DNA of 64,000 nt from Verrucomicrobia bacterium S94. Lineage in GTDB: Bacteria > Verrucomicrobiota > Kiritimatiellia > Kiritimatiellales > Pontiellaceae. The notes beneath the pieces were generated by a model. The model worked only from the letters and a program-made list of their open reading frames with translations. It was not told the DNA's origin and did not search any database. Location of the stretch: positions 3,224,001 to 3,288,000 of the forward strand of contig CP036201.1 in assembly GCA_004299845.1 (NCBI GenBank), in the 5' to 3' direction. Below, piece after piece: positions 1 to 8,019 of the stretch. Each line of letters starts with the position of its first letter. Position 1 is the first letter of the stretch. Made by a program: the position numbers and the translations under genes.

Positions 1-1
1 C

Positions 2-901
2 CGCTCCGGCGCATTCGATTTCAGCAGCGCGCACCGGGCCCAGCTTTTCAACGGTATTGATATTGCCATCGGCCGCGCCGCCGAAGCCCTGAAGGATAAG
101 GCGTCCGGTCAGGTGTCGATGTTCGATATGATGGCCGACAGCGAAGCCGAAGCCAGCTCGGCGGGTTCCGACGACGAGCTGCCGGATGTAAAACCCTGGA
201 GCGAATCCGATATGCTGGCCGCCGAAAAAGAGCTGATTGGCTTCTTTATTTCCGGTCACCCGCTGGCCCGCTATGAATGGGTGCTCGATAAATTTGCTCT
301 GAAAAAGGTGGCTGAAGTCGGCAAACTGCTGCCGGGAACTCGGACGCGCTGTGGTGGGATGGTTACGGAAATGCGCAAGCTTTTCACGAAGAAGGACCAG
401 AAACCGATGGCCGTTTTTAAAATCGAAGGGCTCGAAGGCTCCATTAATGCCATCATTTTCCCGGGACCGTTTGAGCAGTACGGCCACCTGATTACCGAAG
501 ACGCCACACTGATGTTCGGCGGAACCATGATGGACGAGGAAGGCGGCGACCCGAAACTCCAGGTTATGGAAATCTTTCCGCTCGATGCCGCCGCATCAAC
601 CTTCTGCGACCGGATAAGCATCCATCTTCCGGAAATCGGGGTGAATGAACAGGTGATTGCCGACCTGAAAAGCACCGTTCAGAAATTCCGCGGCAATATT
701 CCCCTGCACATCTGTATTGAATTTGCCGAAGGACAGAAGATTTTTCTGAATACCGATCACGATTACAAAGTTCGCCCCTGCGCCGAACTGGTGCGTGAAA
801 TCGAACAGATTATCGGTGAAGGAACCGTGTTTGTTGCGGCCAAATCCGATGCCCTCAAAAACCCGCCGAAACCGCGGAAATGGGAGCGGAAAAAAGGATA
901 A
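2..901 (+). CDS. dnaE: DNA polymerase III subunit alpha, C-terminal end (partial)
   Basis: The reading frame is already open at the left edge, so only the last 299 codons are present. The first residues (RSGAFDFSSAHRAQLF, then an alanine-rich helix and SGQVSMFDM) match the end of the helix-hairpin-helix and linker region of bacterial DnaE. The next 200 residues fit the OB-fold and C-terminal domain: 'ELIGFFISGHPLARY' is a strong DnaE signature. The protein is the replicative polymerase catalytic subunit; the catalytic PHP and palm domains lie outside the window. The tail is lysine-rich and ends in TAA at 899-901. The GTG at 113 is internal and not a start. Confidence 0.95.
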   Translation, partial: RSGAFDFSSAHRAQLFNGIDIAIGRAAEALKDKASGQVSMFDMMADSEAEASSAGSDDELPDVKPWSESDMLAAEKELIGFFISGHPLARYEWVLDKFALKKVAEVGKLLPGTRTRCGGMVTEMRKLFTKKDQKPMAVFKIEGLEGSINAIIFPGPFEQYGHLITEDATLMFGGTMMDEEGGDPKLQVMEIFPLDAAASTFCDRISIHLPEIGVNEQVIADLKSTVQKFRGNIPLHICIEFAEGQKIFLNTDHDYKVRPCAELVREIEQIIGEGTVFVAAKSDALKNPPKPRKWERKKG

Positions 902-999
902 CGCGGAAACAAACCCTGGAATTCCATAAACCTTTCTCTGGCTTTCCGGAAAAATTGGTATTCATATTGCTTGTTAAGTTTGCAATGAAAACTAAAAAA

Positions 1000-1005
1000 T
1001 ATAAT
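1000..1005 (+). promoter_or_regulatory. Perfect -10 box ahead of the DUF1189 gene
   Basis: TATAAT stands 9 bases before the ATG at 1015. Initiation about 7 bases downstream would give an almost leaderless mRNA. No good -35 lies at 16-18 bases; TTGTTA at 971 is too far upstream. Tentative. Confidence 0.3.
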
Positions 1006-1014
1006 ATACTGCAA

Positions 1015-1833
1015 ATGCCGATTATGGCGTTTTTTTCACCTCGTCTCTACCGGGACGTTGGCCTGAACTGGAAGGGGGCCAACCTGATTTATCTCTTTCT
1101 GCTGACGGTCGTTTGCTCCATTCTACCGGCCCTCCAGTACCGCGATCAGATTCTGCACATACTGGAAACCGACGCAGATGCTATCCTTAAACAGCTTCCC
1201 GAAATCCGGATTCAAAACGGTATTGCAAATGTGTCAACGGAAATGCCCTGCTATATAAACAATGAGGCAGGCAATCCGGTGGCTATCATCGACACCACCA
1301 GAAACGTAAACTTTATTGACCCTCCTCCTTCCGTTCAGGTCATGCTTACCGAAACCAAACTGATTGTCCGTAACGGCCCGCCAAGGTTCAACAAGCTCGA
1401 TCTCAGCACCGTAAACGGATGGATTATTAATCAGGAACAGATCAAAAAATGGCTGGAAATCTTCTATGAAATAGCGACCCCGCTCATCTGCAGCATCTGT
1501 TGCATACTTGCCTACCTGGTCGCCGTCATGCTCATGATCTTCGTAGCAACGGCCGGACGGATAATCGCCGGCATCGCACGCCGCCCGTTACGTTTCAAAG
1601 ACACCATGCGCCTTGCCGTTACAGCATCAACTCCGGCCGTTACCGGATTCACCACCTGTTTCGCCTACGATATTTCTATTCCCGGCTATATCTATCCTGC
1701 CGTCATTTTCGGCTATCTGCTGCTCGCTATTGCCGCCTGCTCCAACCGGGAAAAGGAAACCCCTAAAAACCGCACCAATCTTAAAGCGGCACTTGACCCG
1801 AAGCAGATAGCGACACTCGACGAAGCCGCATAA
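1015..1833 (+). CDS. DUF1189 family membrane protein
   Basis: The protein has 272 residues. It opens with the family-typical 'FFSPRLYRDV..WKGANLIYLFLL' stretch, has one membrane helix near residues 20-40, a soluble loop of about 120 residues, and three or four more helices in the second half. DUF1189 proteins are poorly understood inner-membrane proteins. The frame stays open back to 880, but the ATG at 1015 (or 1024) fits the family start best; an in-frame ATG at 985 is a third option. It follows dnaE by about 110 bases, with a TATAAT between, so it probably has its own promoter. The cytoplasmic tail is charged. The family call comes from pattern recall, not a search. Confidence 0.7.
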   Translation: MPIMAFFSPRLYRDVGLNWKGANLIYLFLLTVVCSILPALQYRDQILHILETDADAILKQLPEIRIQNGIANVSTEMPCYINNEAGNPVAIIDTTRNVNFIDPPPSVQVMLTETKLIVRNGPPRFNKLDLSTVNGWIINQEQIKKWLEIFYEIATPLICSICCILAYLVAVMLMIFVATAGRIIAGIARRPLRFKDTMRLAVTASTPAVTGFTTCFAYDISIPGYIYPAVIFGYLLLAIAACSNREKETPKNRTNLKAALDPKQIATLDEAA

Positions 1834-1874
1834 AAAAATCCAGGTGCTGGAAATATTCCAACCCCTGGATTTTC
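1834..1874. terminator. Bidirectional intrinsic terminator
   Basis: AAAATCCAGG (1835-1844) pairs with CCTGGATTTT (1864-1873). The A- and T-runs at either side serve both the DUF1189 gene on plus and serS on minus, which converge here. Confidence 0.8.
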
Positions 1875-1890
1875 ATCCTTTTCGAAACCG

Positions 1891-3159
1891 CTATTTTTCC
1901 AGTTTTTTCAGCCCGCCCATATACGGCTGAATCGCCTCCGGCAGATCAATCGATCCGTCTTCGTTCTGATAGTTTTCCATAATAGCGATCACCAGTCGCG
2001 GCAGGGCAACGCCGGAGCCGTTGAGCGTATGCACAAACTGCGGCTTCCCGTTTTCATCGCGGTAGCGGATATTGGCGCGGCGGGCCTGATAATCCTTAAA
2101 GTTGGAGCAGGAGGAAACTTCCAGCCATTTATTCTGCGCAGGCGCCCAAAGTTCGAGATCATAACATTTGGCCGCGCTGAACCCGATATCAGCCGTGCAG
2201 AGTTCAATGACCCGGTAGTGCAGGCCGAGTTTCTGCAGCACATGTTCGGCATCCGCCGTCAGCTTTTCATGTTCTTCTTCGGAGGTTTCGGGCGTGGTAA
2301 ATTTCACCATTTCCACCTTATCAAACTGATGCACCCGCAGCAGCCCCCGGGTATCCTTACCGGCAGAACCGGCCTCGCGGCGGAAGCACGGGGTATAAGC
2401 CGTATGCAGAATCGGCAGTTCCCGATCCAGAATTTCCTGGGCATACATGTTGGTTACCGGTACTTCGGCGGTCGGAATCGGATAGAGCCCGTCGAGCGGC
2501 ACCGAATACATATCTTCCGCAAACTTCGGCAGCTGGCCGGTACCGGTCATGGTTTCGGCATTACACATAAACGGCGGAGCCACTTCCGTGTACCCGTGTT
2601 CTTCGGTATGCAGATCGAGCATAAACTGAATCAGCGCCCGCTCCAGCTTCGCCCCTTTTCCGGTAAACAGCGGGAAACCGGAACCGGAAAGTTTCGCCCC
2701 GCGCTCCAGATCGAAAAGCCCGAGTTCCGCCCCGAGATCCCAGTGCGGCTTCGGCTCAAATCCCAGTTCCTTTTTTTCGCCCCAGGTGCGAATCACCGGA
2801 TTATCCTCTTCGGATTCGCCAATCGGCGTGGTGTCGGACGGCATATTGGGAATATAGAGCAGGCCCTCTCTGAGCTTCGCTTCAACATCCCGCAGTTCTT
2901 CGTCGAACGCGGAAATTTTATCCCCCATTTCCCGGACCTGTGTTTTGACCGCTTCGGGATCTTTGCCCTCTTTGATCATCAGCCCGATGCTTTTGGAAAT
3001 TTTGTTGCGTTCCGCTTTCAGCGCTTCAACCTCGCCCACAATCTCGCGCCGGCGGGCATCCAGCGCCAGCACCGCATCAATATCCACATCGGCTTTACGG
3101 TTTTTCATGGCCGTTTTCACAGCATCGGCATTTTCACGAATAAATCGAATATCCAGCAT
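1891..3159 (-). CDS. serS: Seryl-tRNA synthetase
   Basis: This class II aminoacyl-tRNA synthetase charges tRNA-Ser. It has 422 residues, the usual bacterial length. The N-terminal coiled-coil tRNA-binding arm covers about residues 1-105 ('MLDIRFIRENADAVK', then long charged helices). The catalytic domain shows motif 2 around 'FRREAGSAGKDTRGLLRVHQF' (the start of it is enough to identify the family) and motif 3 'SGVALPRLVIAIMENYQ' near residue 385. It ends in the typical 'IPEALQPYMGG'-like segment. The ATG at 3159 opens directly into the SerRS start. It is monocistronic, convergent with the gene to its left across a shared terminator. Confidence 0.97.
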   Translation of the reverse strand: MLDIRFIRENADAVKTAMKNRKADVDIDAVLALDARRREIVGEVEALKAERNKISKSIGLMIKEGKDPEAVKTQVREMGDKISAFDEELRDVEAKLREGLLYIPNMPSDTTPIGESEEDNPVIRTWGEKKELGFEPKPHWDLGAELGLFDLERGAKLSGSGFPLFTGKGAKLERALIQFMLDLHTEEHGYTEVAPPFMCNAETMTGTGQLPKFAEDMYSVPLDGLYPIPTAEVPVTNMYAQEILDRELPILHTAYTPCFRREAGSAGKDTRGLLRVHQFDKVEMVKFTTPETSEEEHEKLTADAEHVLQKLGLHYRVIELCTADIGFSAAKCYDLELWAPAQNKWLEVSSCSNFKDYQARRANIRYRDENGKPQFVHTLNGSGVALPRLVIAIMENYQNEDGSIDLPEAIQPYMGGLKKLEK

Positions 3160-3225
3160 TTTACATCCCCGGTTCGGTTGAAAAAAGAGCCCGTATTATT
3201 CGCCTAATCCTTCAGCGTTTGGAAT

Positions 3226-3252
3226 GAAAAAGGCGGGGAAATTTCCCCGCCT
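3226..3252 (-). terminator. Intrinsic terminator of the TM2 gene
   Basis: AGGCGGGGAAA and TTTCCCCGCCT (3231-3252) form a perfect inverted repeat. On the minus strand it is followed by TTTTC, placing it after the TM2 gene. Confidence 0.85.
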
Positions 3253-3278
3253 CATACACAGCCTTTTTGTTTCGGAAA

Positions 3279-3530
3279 CTAAAACCAGCCTTTTTTGCCG
3301 CTCACATAGGTGCTGACAAATTCCTCATCACTTTTGGTCAGATACAGAATACCTTCAATCAGACCGATAATCCCCATCACCCAGGCACCGAAACCGAGGG
3401 TCAGGAGGCTGACCAACAGCATAATGACGCCCTCTTTCGTGTAACCCAGAATGAATTTATGAATACCGAGACTTCCCAGAAGAATACCCAGAATTCCGGC
3501 CGGTATTTTTTTACTCGCATCTGCACTCAT
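3279..3530 (-). CDS. TM2 domain membrane protein
   Basis: This 83-residue protein has two membrane helices joined by a short turn. The core 'GILLGSLGIHKFILGYTKEGVIMLL' region followed by a second hydrophobic helix and 'GLIEGILYLTKSDEEF' is the TM2 domain signature (PF05154). The start at 3530 is chosen because AGGA stands 6 bases upstream; the frame extends to 3608 but that stretch looks non-coding. TM2 proteins are small inner-membrane proteins without a settled biochemical role. It is a single gene ending in a strong hairpin. Confidence 0.85.
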   Translation of the reverse strand: MSADASKKIPAGILGILLGSLGIHKFILGYTKEGVIMLLVSLLTLGFGAWVMGIIGLIEGILYLTKSDEEFVSTYVSGKKGWF

Positions 3531-3705
3531 TTGAATTCCTTTATTTTGCGCCGGGAACACCCCCGACTGACTGAGGGAATGAAATGATTTTATTTTAAAG
3601 ATTGTCAAGAATCGATTCCCCGGCCGCTTTAGCGGGATTTAGGAATTCATGTTTCCATACGGCCGTGCTAGCTTCTGAAGCATTTGAAAAGACAGGAAAT
3701 CGAGC

Positions 3706-4578
3706 ATGAATATTGATCAGGTTTACAGGCAGGTGGTGGAAAAAGTCCTGCGTGAGGGCAAACGGAAAACCAACCGCACAGGAACGGATACGATTTCCGT
3801 CAGCGGCTGTATGATTGATTATGACATGGCCAATGGATTTCCACTGCTCACCACCAAAAAAATGGCTTGGAAAACCCTGCGGGTCGAATTGGAGGGCTTT
3901 ATCAAAGGCGTCACCGACAAAGCCTGGTTTCAGGAACGCGGCTGTAAAATCTGGAACGAATGGTGCACCCCCGCCAAAGTTCCCTACGGCCACGATGAAG
4001 CAACCCTGAAGGCGATGGCCGCCGAAAAAGACCTCGGTCCGATCTACGGCTTCCAGTGGCGCAATTTTAACGGACACTATGAATTCGGGTCCGCCGACTT
4101 TACCGGCGGGATTGATCAGCTGGCCAAGGCCATTGAAACCCTCAAAACCGATCCCGACAGCCGCCGCATTCTGGTGAACGCCTGGAACCCGCAGCAGCTC
4201 GATCAGATGGCGCTCGTGCCCTGCCACTATTCCTATCAGCTGCTCTGCAACGACGGCATCCTCGACCTGCTCTGGAATCAGCGTTCCTGCGATATCTTTC
4301 TCGGCATCCCCTTCAATATCGCGTCCTACGGACTGCTGCTCGAACTCATCGCCAGAGAATGCGGCCTGCAAGCCGGTAAACTGATCGGCTTCCTCGGCGA
4401 CGCCCATATTTATGTCAACCACCTCGATCAGCTTAACGAACAGATGAAACGCAAACCCTTTGCCCCGCCGACGCTGAGACTCGAGGGATATGATTCCATT
4501 TTCGACTGGGAGTGGCGGCACGCCTCACTCGACGGCTACGAATGTCACCCGGCAATCAAAGGCGAGGTGGCGGTTTAA
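3706..4578 (+). CDS. thyA: Thymidylate synthase
   Basis: ThyA methylates dUMP to dTMP using methylenetetrahydrofolate, making dihydrofolate. The protein has 290 residues. The N-terminal 'RTGTDTISVSG' phosphate-binding stretch is present, as is the catalytic Cys173 in 'LVPCHYSYQ'. The nucleotide-binding 'QRSCDIFLGIPFNIASY' motif follows near residue 198. AGGAAA lies before the ATG at 3706. The stop codon overlaps the folA start by one base (TAATG), so the two are translationally coupled. This is logical: folA regenerates the tetrahydrofolate that ThyA consumes. Confidence 0.97.
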   Translation: MNIDQVYRQVVEKVLREGKRKTNRTGTDTISVSGCMIDYDMANGFPLLTTKKMAWKTLRVELEGFIKGVTDKAWFQERGCKIWNEWCTPAKVPYGHDEATLKAMAAEKDLGPIYGFQWRNFNGHYEFGSADFTGGIDQLAKAIETLKTDPDSRRILVNAWNPQQLDQMALVPCHYSYQLLCNDGILDLLWNQRSCDIFLGIPFNIASYGLLLELIARECGLQAGKLIGFLGDAHIYVNHLDQLNEQMKRKPFAPPTLRLEGYDSIFDWEWRHASLDGYECHPAIKGEVAV

Positions 4579-5021
4579 TGAAAGCAATTGTTGCCCGCTC
4601 ACAAAACGGCGTCATCGGAAAAGACGGCGGCCTGCCCTGGCACTGCAAAGGCGATCTGCAGTTTTTTAAACGCACGACCATGAACCGTAAAATCGTCGTC
4701 GGCCGCACCACCTTCGAAGGCCTGCCGCCGCTGAAAGGACGGGAAATTTTCGTCCTCACCCGTAACCCCGATGCCGCATTCAAAAACGCAACCGCCATTC
4801 ATTCCGCCGATGAAATTCCGGCAGACGCCATCCTCTGCGGCGGCGCGGCTGTTTATGATTTAACCCTGGAACTTTGCGACGAAATCCTCGTTACCACCGT
4901 CAAACAGGACGTCGAAGGCGACACATTTTTCAATGACGCCTGGCTCGATGGGTTTTCCCGGCACGAAATCCTCGAAGAAACCGCCGAATATTCCATCGTT
5001 TCCTACCGCCGCATATCCTGA
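4578..5021 (+). CDS. folA: Dihydrofolate reductase (short form)
   Basis: The enzyme reduces dihydrofolate to tetrahydrofolate with NADPH. It has 147 residues, shorter than the usual 159-170. Features seen: 'AIVARSQNGVIGKDGGLPW' at the N-terminus (substrate loop), 'TTMNRKIVVGRTTFEGLP' (cofactor-binding helix), 'CGGAAVYDL' (the GG-x-x-Y loop), and a C-terminal beta hairpin. The ATG overlaps the thyA stop by one base. Another frame-compatible start at 4512 lies inside thyA and is rejected. The small size comes from shorter loops after residue 85. Confidence 0.93.
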   Translation: MKAIVARSQNGVIGKDGGLPWHCKGDLQFFKRTTMNRKIVVGRTTFEGLPPLKGREIFVLTRNPDAAFKNATAIHSADEIPADAILCGGAAVYDLTLELCDEILVTTVKQDVEGDTFFNDAWLDGFSRHEILEETAEYSIVSYRRIS

Positions 5022-5072
5022 GCAACGTCCCGAACAGGTTCGGAATCGTTTGCACACCGGATAGCCACGACC

Positions 5073-5097
5073 TGTAGGCCGGGTGCCCCTCCCGGCG
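5073..5097 (+). repeat. REP-like short palindromic repeat, copy 1
   Basis: TGTAGGCCGGGTGCCCCTCC and the following CGGCG form an imperfect hairpin between folA and the convergent hupE-like gene. A near-identical unit lies inverted at 23821-23846. Confidence 0.5.
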
Positions 5098-5114
5098 CAC
5101 CGTTTATTCGATCC

Positions 5115-6119
5115 TTAAAAACCGGCCACGCGTTCGATCACCCAGAACATCGCCACGGTGCCAATGGCATAAGGCGGGATCCAGGAAGACCATGCCGGTA
5201 TCGGCAGCCTGAATTTCTGTGCCACCCCGAGAAAAGAAAGGACCGCTGCAACAAACAGCAACTGACCGGCCTCAACACCGACATTAAAAAAGAGCAGCGC
5301 TGCGGGAATGGCGTGCTGCGGCAGGCCGATCTCGGAAAGGGCTCCGGCAAAACCCAGCCCGTGCAGCAGACCGAAGGAAAGCGTCACCAGCCAGGGCGAT
5401 TTTTCGGTAATGCCGGGGCGCCCCTGTCGCCCATGGATAATTTCACACGCCACAAATACAATACTCAGCGCAATAATGGCCTCCACCGGCGGGGCGGGCA
5501 CATGTACAAATCCTAATGAAGCCAAAGCCAACGTAATGCTGTGTGCCACGGTAAACGTCGTAATCGCTCCGGTCAGTTTTTTCCAGCCTTTCACCAGAAT
5601 CAGCAGCGCCAGCACAAACAGAAGATGGTCCGTTCCTTCAAGAATATGCTCAAGACCAAGCACAAAATAGGTTCCGGCCACAGCCGCCTGCGACGGTGCC
5701 CCCGTAATGGAAAACTTCTGATCATCCGGCGTCAGTCGCAACGTCTGTTCGGAACCGTCTTTAAGCTGGATGCGGACGAGCAGATCATTGGTTTCCAGCT
5801 CCTGAATACCGATAGACTTATTCATCAAACCGTCAGGAATGGAAATACGCCACGTTTTAACGGTTCCGCCTTCGATAATCCGGGTGATGGGTTCGGAGCG
5901 TTCAACCGCGCCCTCGGGAAACACAATGGAGAAGGGTTTTCCGAACTCCGGAATACGCACCAGCACCCCGACATCGCTTTCGTGTTCGCGCAGCTCCAGA
6001 TAGGCTGTATTCATTTCGTGGGCTGATGATGTGAAAACAATCAGCCATAATGAGCACAGGAAAGCATAAACCCCCATGCGTCTGATTCGATGAGGCCTTT
6101 GGGTATTGTTTGCCGCCAT
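5115..6119 (-). CDS. HupE/UreJ-2 family membrane protein
   Basis: The protein has 334 residues. A signal-anchor helix near residues 14-32 is followed by an exported beta-rich domain to about residue 150. The rest is a six-helix membrane domain carrying 'GLEHILEGTDHLLFVLALLIL' (about residues 155-175), the histidine/aspartate motif of the HupE/UreJ_2 family. Such proteins are linked to nickel or cobalt permeases, but the metal here is not known. The start at 6119 leaves one base after the stop of the upstream gene (TAATATG), which points to coupled translation. An ATG at 6077 is the alternative. The pairing with the PPIase-like gene recurs in many genomes, as I recall it. Confidence 0.8.
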   Translation of the reverse strand: MAANNTQRPHRIRRMGVYAFLCSLWLIVFTSSAHEMNTAYLELREHESDVGVLVRIPEFGKPFSIVFPEGAVERSEPITRIIEGGTVKTWRISIPDGLMNKSIGIQELETNDLLVRIQLKDGSEQTLRLTPDDQKFSITGAPSQAAVAGTYFVLGLEHILEGTDHLLFVLALLILVKGWKKLTGAITTFTVAHSITLALASLGFVHVPAPPVEAIIALSIVFVACEIIHGRQGRPGITEKSPWLVTLSFGLLHGLGFAGALSEIGLPQHAIPAALLFFNVGVEAGQLLFVAAVLSFLGVAQKFRLPIPAWSSWIPPYAIGTVAMFWVIERVAGF

Positions 6120-6120
6120 A

Positions 6121-6645
6121 TTATTGCTCAATCTGCACGCCGTATTTGGATTCCAGGTCGTTGTAAAACCGATCAAGCTGTTGGAGTCGGATCTGGTTTT
6201 CCCATTCAAAAATAACGAGATTGCGGATTTGGTCCAGTTCCGGAAGCACTCCGTTTTCATCGCAGAACAGATCGGCGTTTTCGCAGAGATAAACGGCCAG
6301 CTCTTCATCGGTCGGCTCACGGACAACCGCCTCCTCTTCAACCATCAGCTCCAGTTTCTGGCGGATGCGCTGCCGGATAACCGGATCATTCTGATCAAGC
6401 CCCAGCGCCAGCCCTTCACGCACGGCAAGCTCTTCGCGGATGTGGTCGTGCAGAAGTTCCTGCAGTTCTTCAGCGGTCGGATCGCGGTTCCAGTCACGGG
6501 AAAACTCTTCCGTCAGCTGACGGACCGCGGACTCGGTAATCACCAGGCGTTCAGCCCGGTCCGGCCGGTTCAGCCAGGCATAGGCCCCGAAAAAGAGCGC
6601 GCCAAGCAGTACAAAATGAAGCAGAGGTTCTTTAAACAGTTGCAT
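6121..6645 (-). CDS. SurA/PpiC-type N-terminal domain protein, membrane-anchored
   Basis: The 174-residue protein has an N-terminal helix ('LLHFVLLGALFFGAYAWL', residues 7-24) and a soluble helical domain outside the membrane. 'IREELAVREGLALGLDQNDPVIRQRIRQKLELM' is typical of the helical chaperone part of parvulin-type peptidyl-prolyl isomerases. The isomerase domain itself is missing, so it may act as a chaperone for the coupled HupE-like protein (inference). The start at 6645 puts the hydrophobic helix at the very N-terminus; the frame reaches 6729, but that stretch overlaps the divergent promoter region. Confidence 0.65.
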   Translation of the reverse strand: MQLFKEPLLHFVLLGALFFGAYAWLNRPDRAERLVITESAVRQLTEEFSRDWNRDPTAEELQELLHDHIREELAVREGLALGLDQNDPVIRQRIRQKLELMVEEEAVVREPTDEELAVYLCENADLFCDENGVLPELDQIRNLVIFEWENQIRLQQLDRFYNDLESKYGVQIEQ

Positions 6646-6758
6646 GCGGTCTTTAAACACCAAAGTGGGCGGATTTGCGATAGAATATCGCGGCTGAAAA
6701 GGATTGTATGCACCTGCATGCCACTTCATTCTAAACGGCTGAAACGGAGAGATGACCT

Positions 6759-7907
6759 ATGAAAGCTATGGTGTTATATGCCAATGCGGGCAACGGCCAC
6801 CGGCGGGCGGCCGAAGCACTGGCGGCGGTCTGTGAACAGGACCCTCGCTTTTCAGACGTCCGGCTGATTGATGCGCTGGAATATACCAACAAGGTTTTCC
6901 AGGAACTCTATGCCAACCTCTATATCGAAACCGTTAAAAAGGCGCCGGCACTCTGGAAATATATATTCAACGACACCGATCAGCCCTGGGTGAAGGAAAA
7001 GGGGCGGATGCTGATGCACCGCATGCAGAGCCTGCCGCTGGTGAAGGAAATCAGAAAATACCAGCCGGATCTCTGCTTCAGCACCCATTTTATGCCGTCC
7101 GACATTATTTCCACCATGATCCGGAAACACGGTCTGGCTACCGATCTGAATGTGGTTGTGACGGATTACTATGTGCACGCCTCCTGGCTGGAGTCGTACA
7201 TCAGCCGGATTTATGTGGCCAAGGAGGAGAGCCGGGAACAGCTGCGCGTACTGAAATATCCTCCCAAGAGAATCGAGGTGCTCGGCATCCCGATTGATCC
7301 GAAATTTGAAACCCTTGGCGACCCCGCACCCTTTTTCCAAAAACATAACGTCGATCCCGGACTTCCGCTGATTCTCCTCAGCGCCGGCGCATTCGGCGTG
7401 ATGTCCGGTGAAGATATGGCGCATATGCTCAGCGGCATCCGGCAGCCGTGCAACCTGGCGATCATCTGCGGCAACAATAAAAAACTGAAGGCCGCGATTG
7501 AAAAATATATCGGGGAAAATCCGGCGGAAAATATCAACTACCACGTCCTCGGCTTTACCACGGAAATGCATGAATGGATGGCCATGGCGTCGCTCTTCAT
7601 CGGAAAACCCGGAGGACTGAGCACTGCTGAATGTCTGGCCTGCGGCCTGCCGATGCTGATCTGGAACCCGATTCCCGGGCAGGAGGTGTTCAACTCGGTG
7701 TATCTGCTCGAAAACGGCGCGGCATTTAGTCCTGATAACATCACCACACTGCCCTACCGCATTGACGAGCTGCTGAAAAATCCGGAAAAACTGGAGCGTA
7801 TGCGCGCCAATGCGCGGGCCCTCGGCCGGCCTTCCGCCGCCCGCGATATTGTCAACAACGCGGTCGAACACATGAACGAAGGCATCATTCTCATCCCCAG
7901 AACATAA
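6759..7907 (+). CDS. MGDG-synthase-type glycosyltransferase (GT28-like)
   Basis: The 382-residue protein matches the diacylglycerol glycosyltransferase/MGDG synthase group. The N-terminal domain opens with 'LYANAGNGHRRAAEAL' (residues 6-21), the glycine-rich acceptor-side loop. The C-terminal UDP-sugar domain shows 'GKPGGLSTAECLACGLP' (282-298) and 'NPIPGQE'. Members move glucose or galactose from UDP-sugar to diacylglycerol at the inner membrane face. Donor and sugar cannot be told from sequence. The next two genes on the same strand are a GH1 enzyme and a cardiolipin synthase, which fits a membrane-lipid role. A purine-rich GGAGAG lies before the ATG. Confidence 0.85.
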   Translation: MKAMVLYANAGNGHRRAAEALAAVCEQDPRFSDVRLIDALEYTNKVFQELYANLYIETVKKAPALWKYIFNDTDQPWVKEKGRMLMHRMQSLPLVKEIRKYQPDLCFSTHFMPSDIISTMIRKHGLATDLNVVVTDYYVHASWLESYISRIYVAKEESREQLRVLKYPPKRIEVLGIPIDPKFETLGDPAPFFQKHNVDPGLPLILLSAGAFGVMSGEDMAHMLSGIRQPCNLAIICGNNKKLKAAIEKYIGENPAENINYHVLGFTTEMHEWMAMASLFIGKPGGLSTAECLACGLPMLIWNPIPGQEVFNSVYLLENGAAFSPDNITTLPYRIDELLKNPEKLERMRANARALGRPSAARDIVNNAVEHMNEGIILIPRT

Positions 7908-8019
7908 TATTGCTGATGATAACATAGAGAACATTAACCGCCGGAAAGCGCAGTAAACGCGAAACTGAAAACAAACCCGGAAAAACCTTACATTCCCTTC
8001 GTTTTTTCACGGTTAAAAC

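Noticed and set aside
2029-3207. Long open frame on plus across serS
   Set aside because: It is the antisense shadow of serS, favoured by GC-rich third positions; no ribosome site and no protein-like composition.
6852-7934. Minus-strand open frame across the glycosyltransferase
   Set aside because: Shadow of a gene with strong motifs on the other strand. The same holds for 59361-60365 over guaC and 31851-32546 over the ABC transporter.
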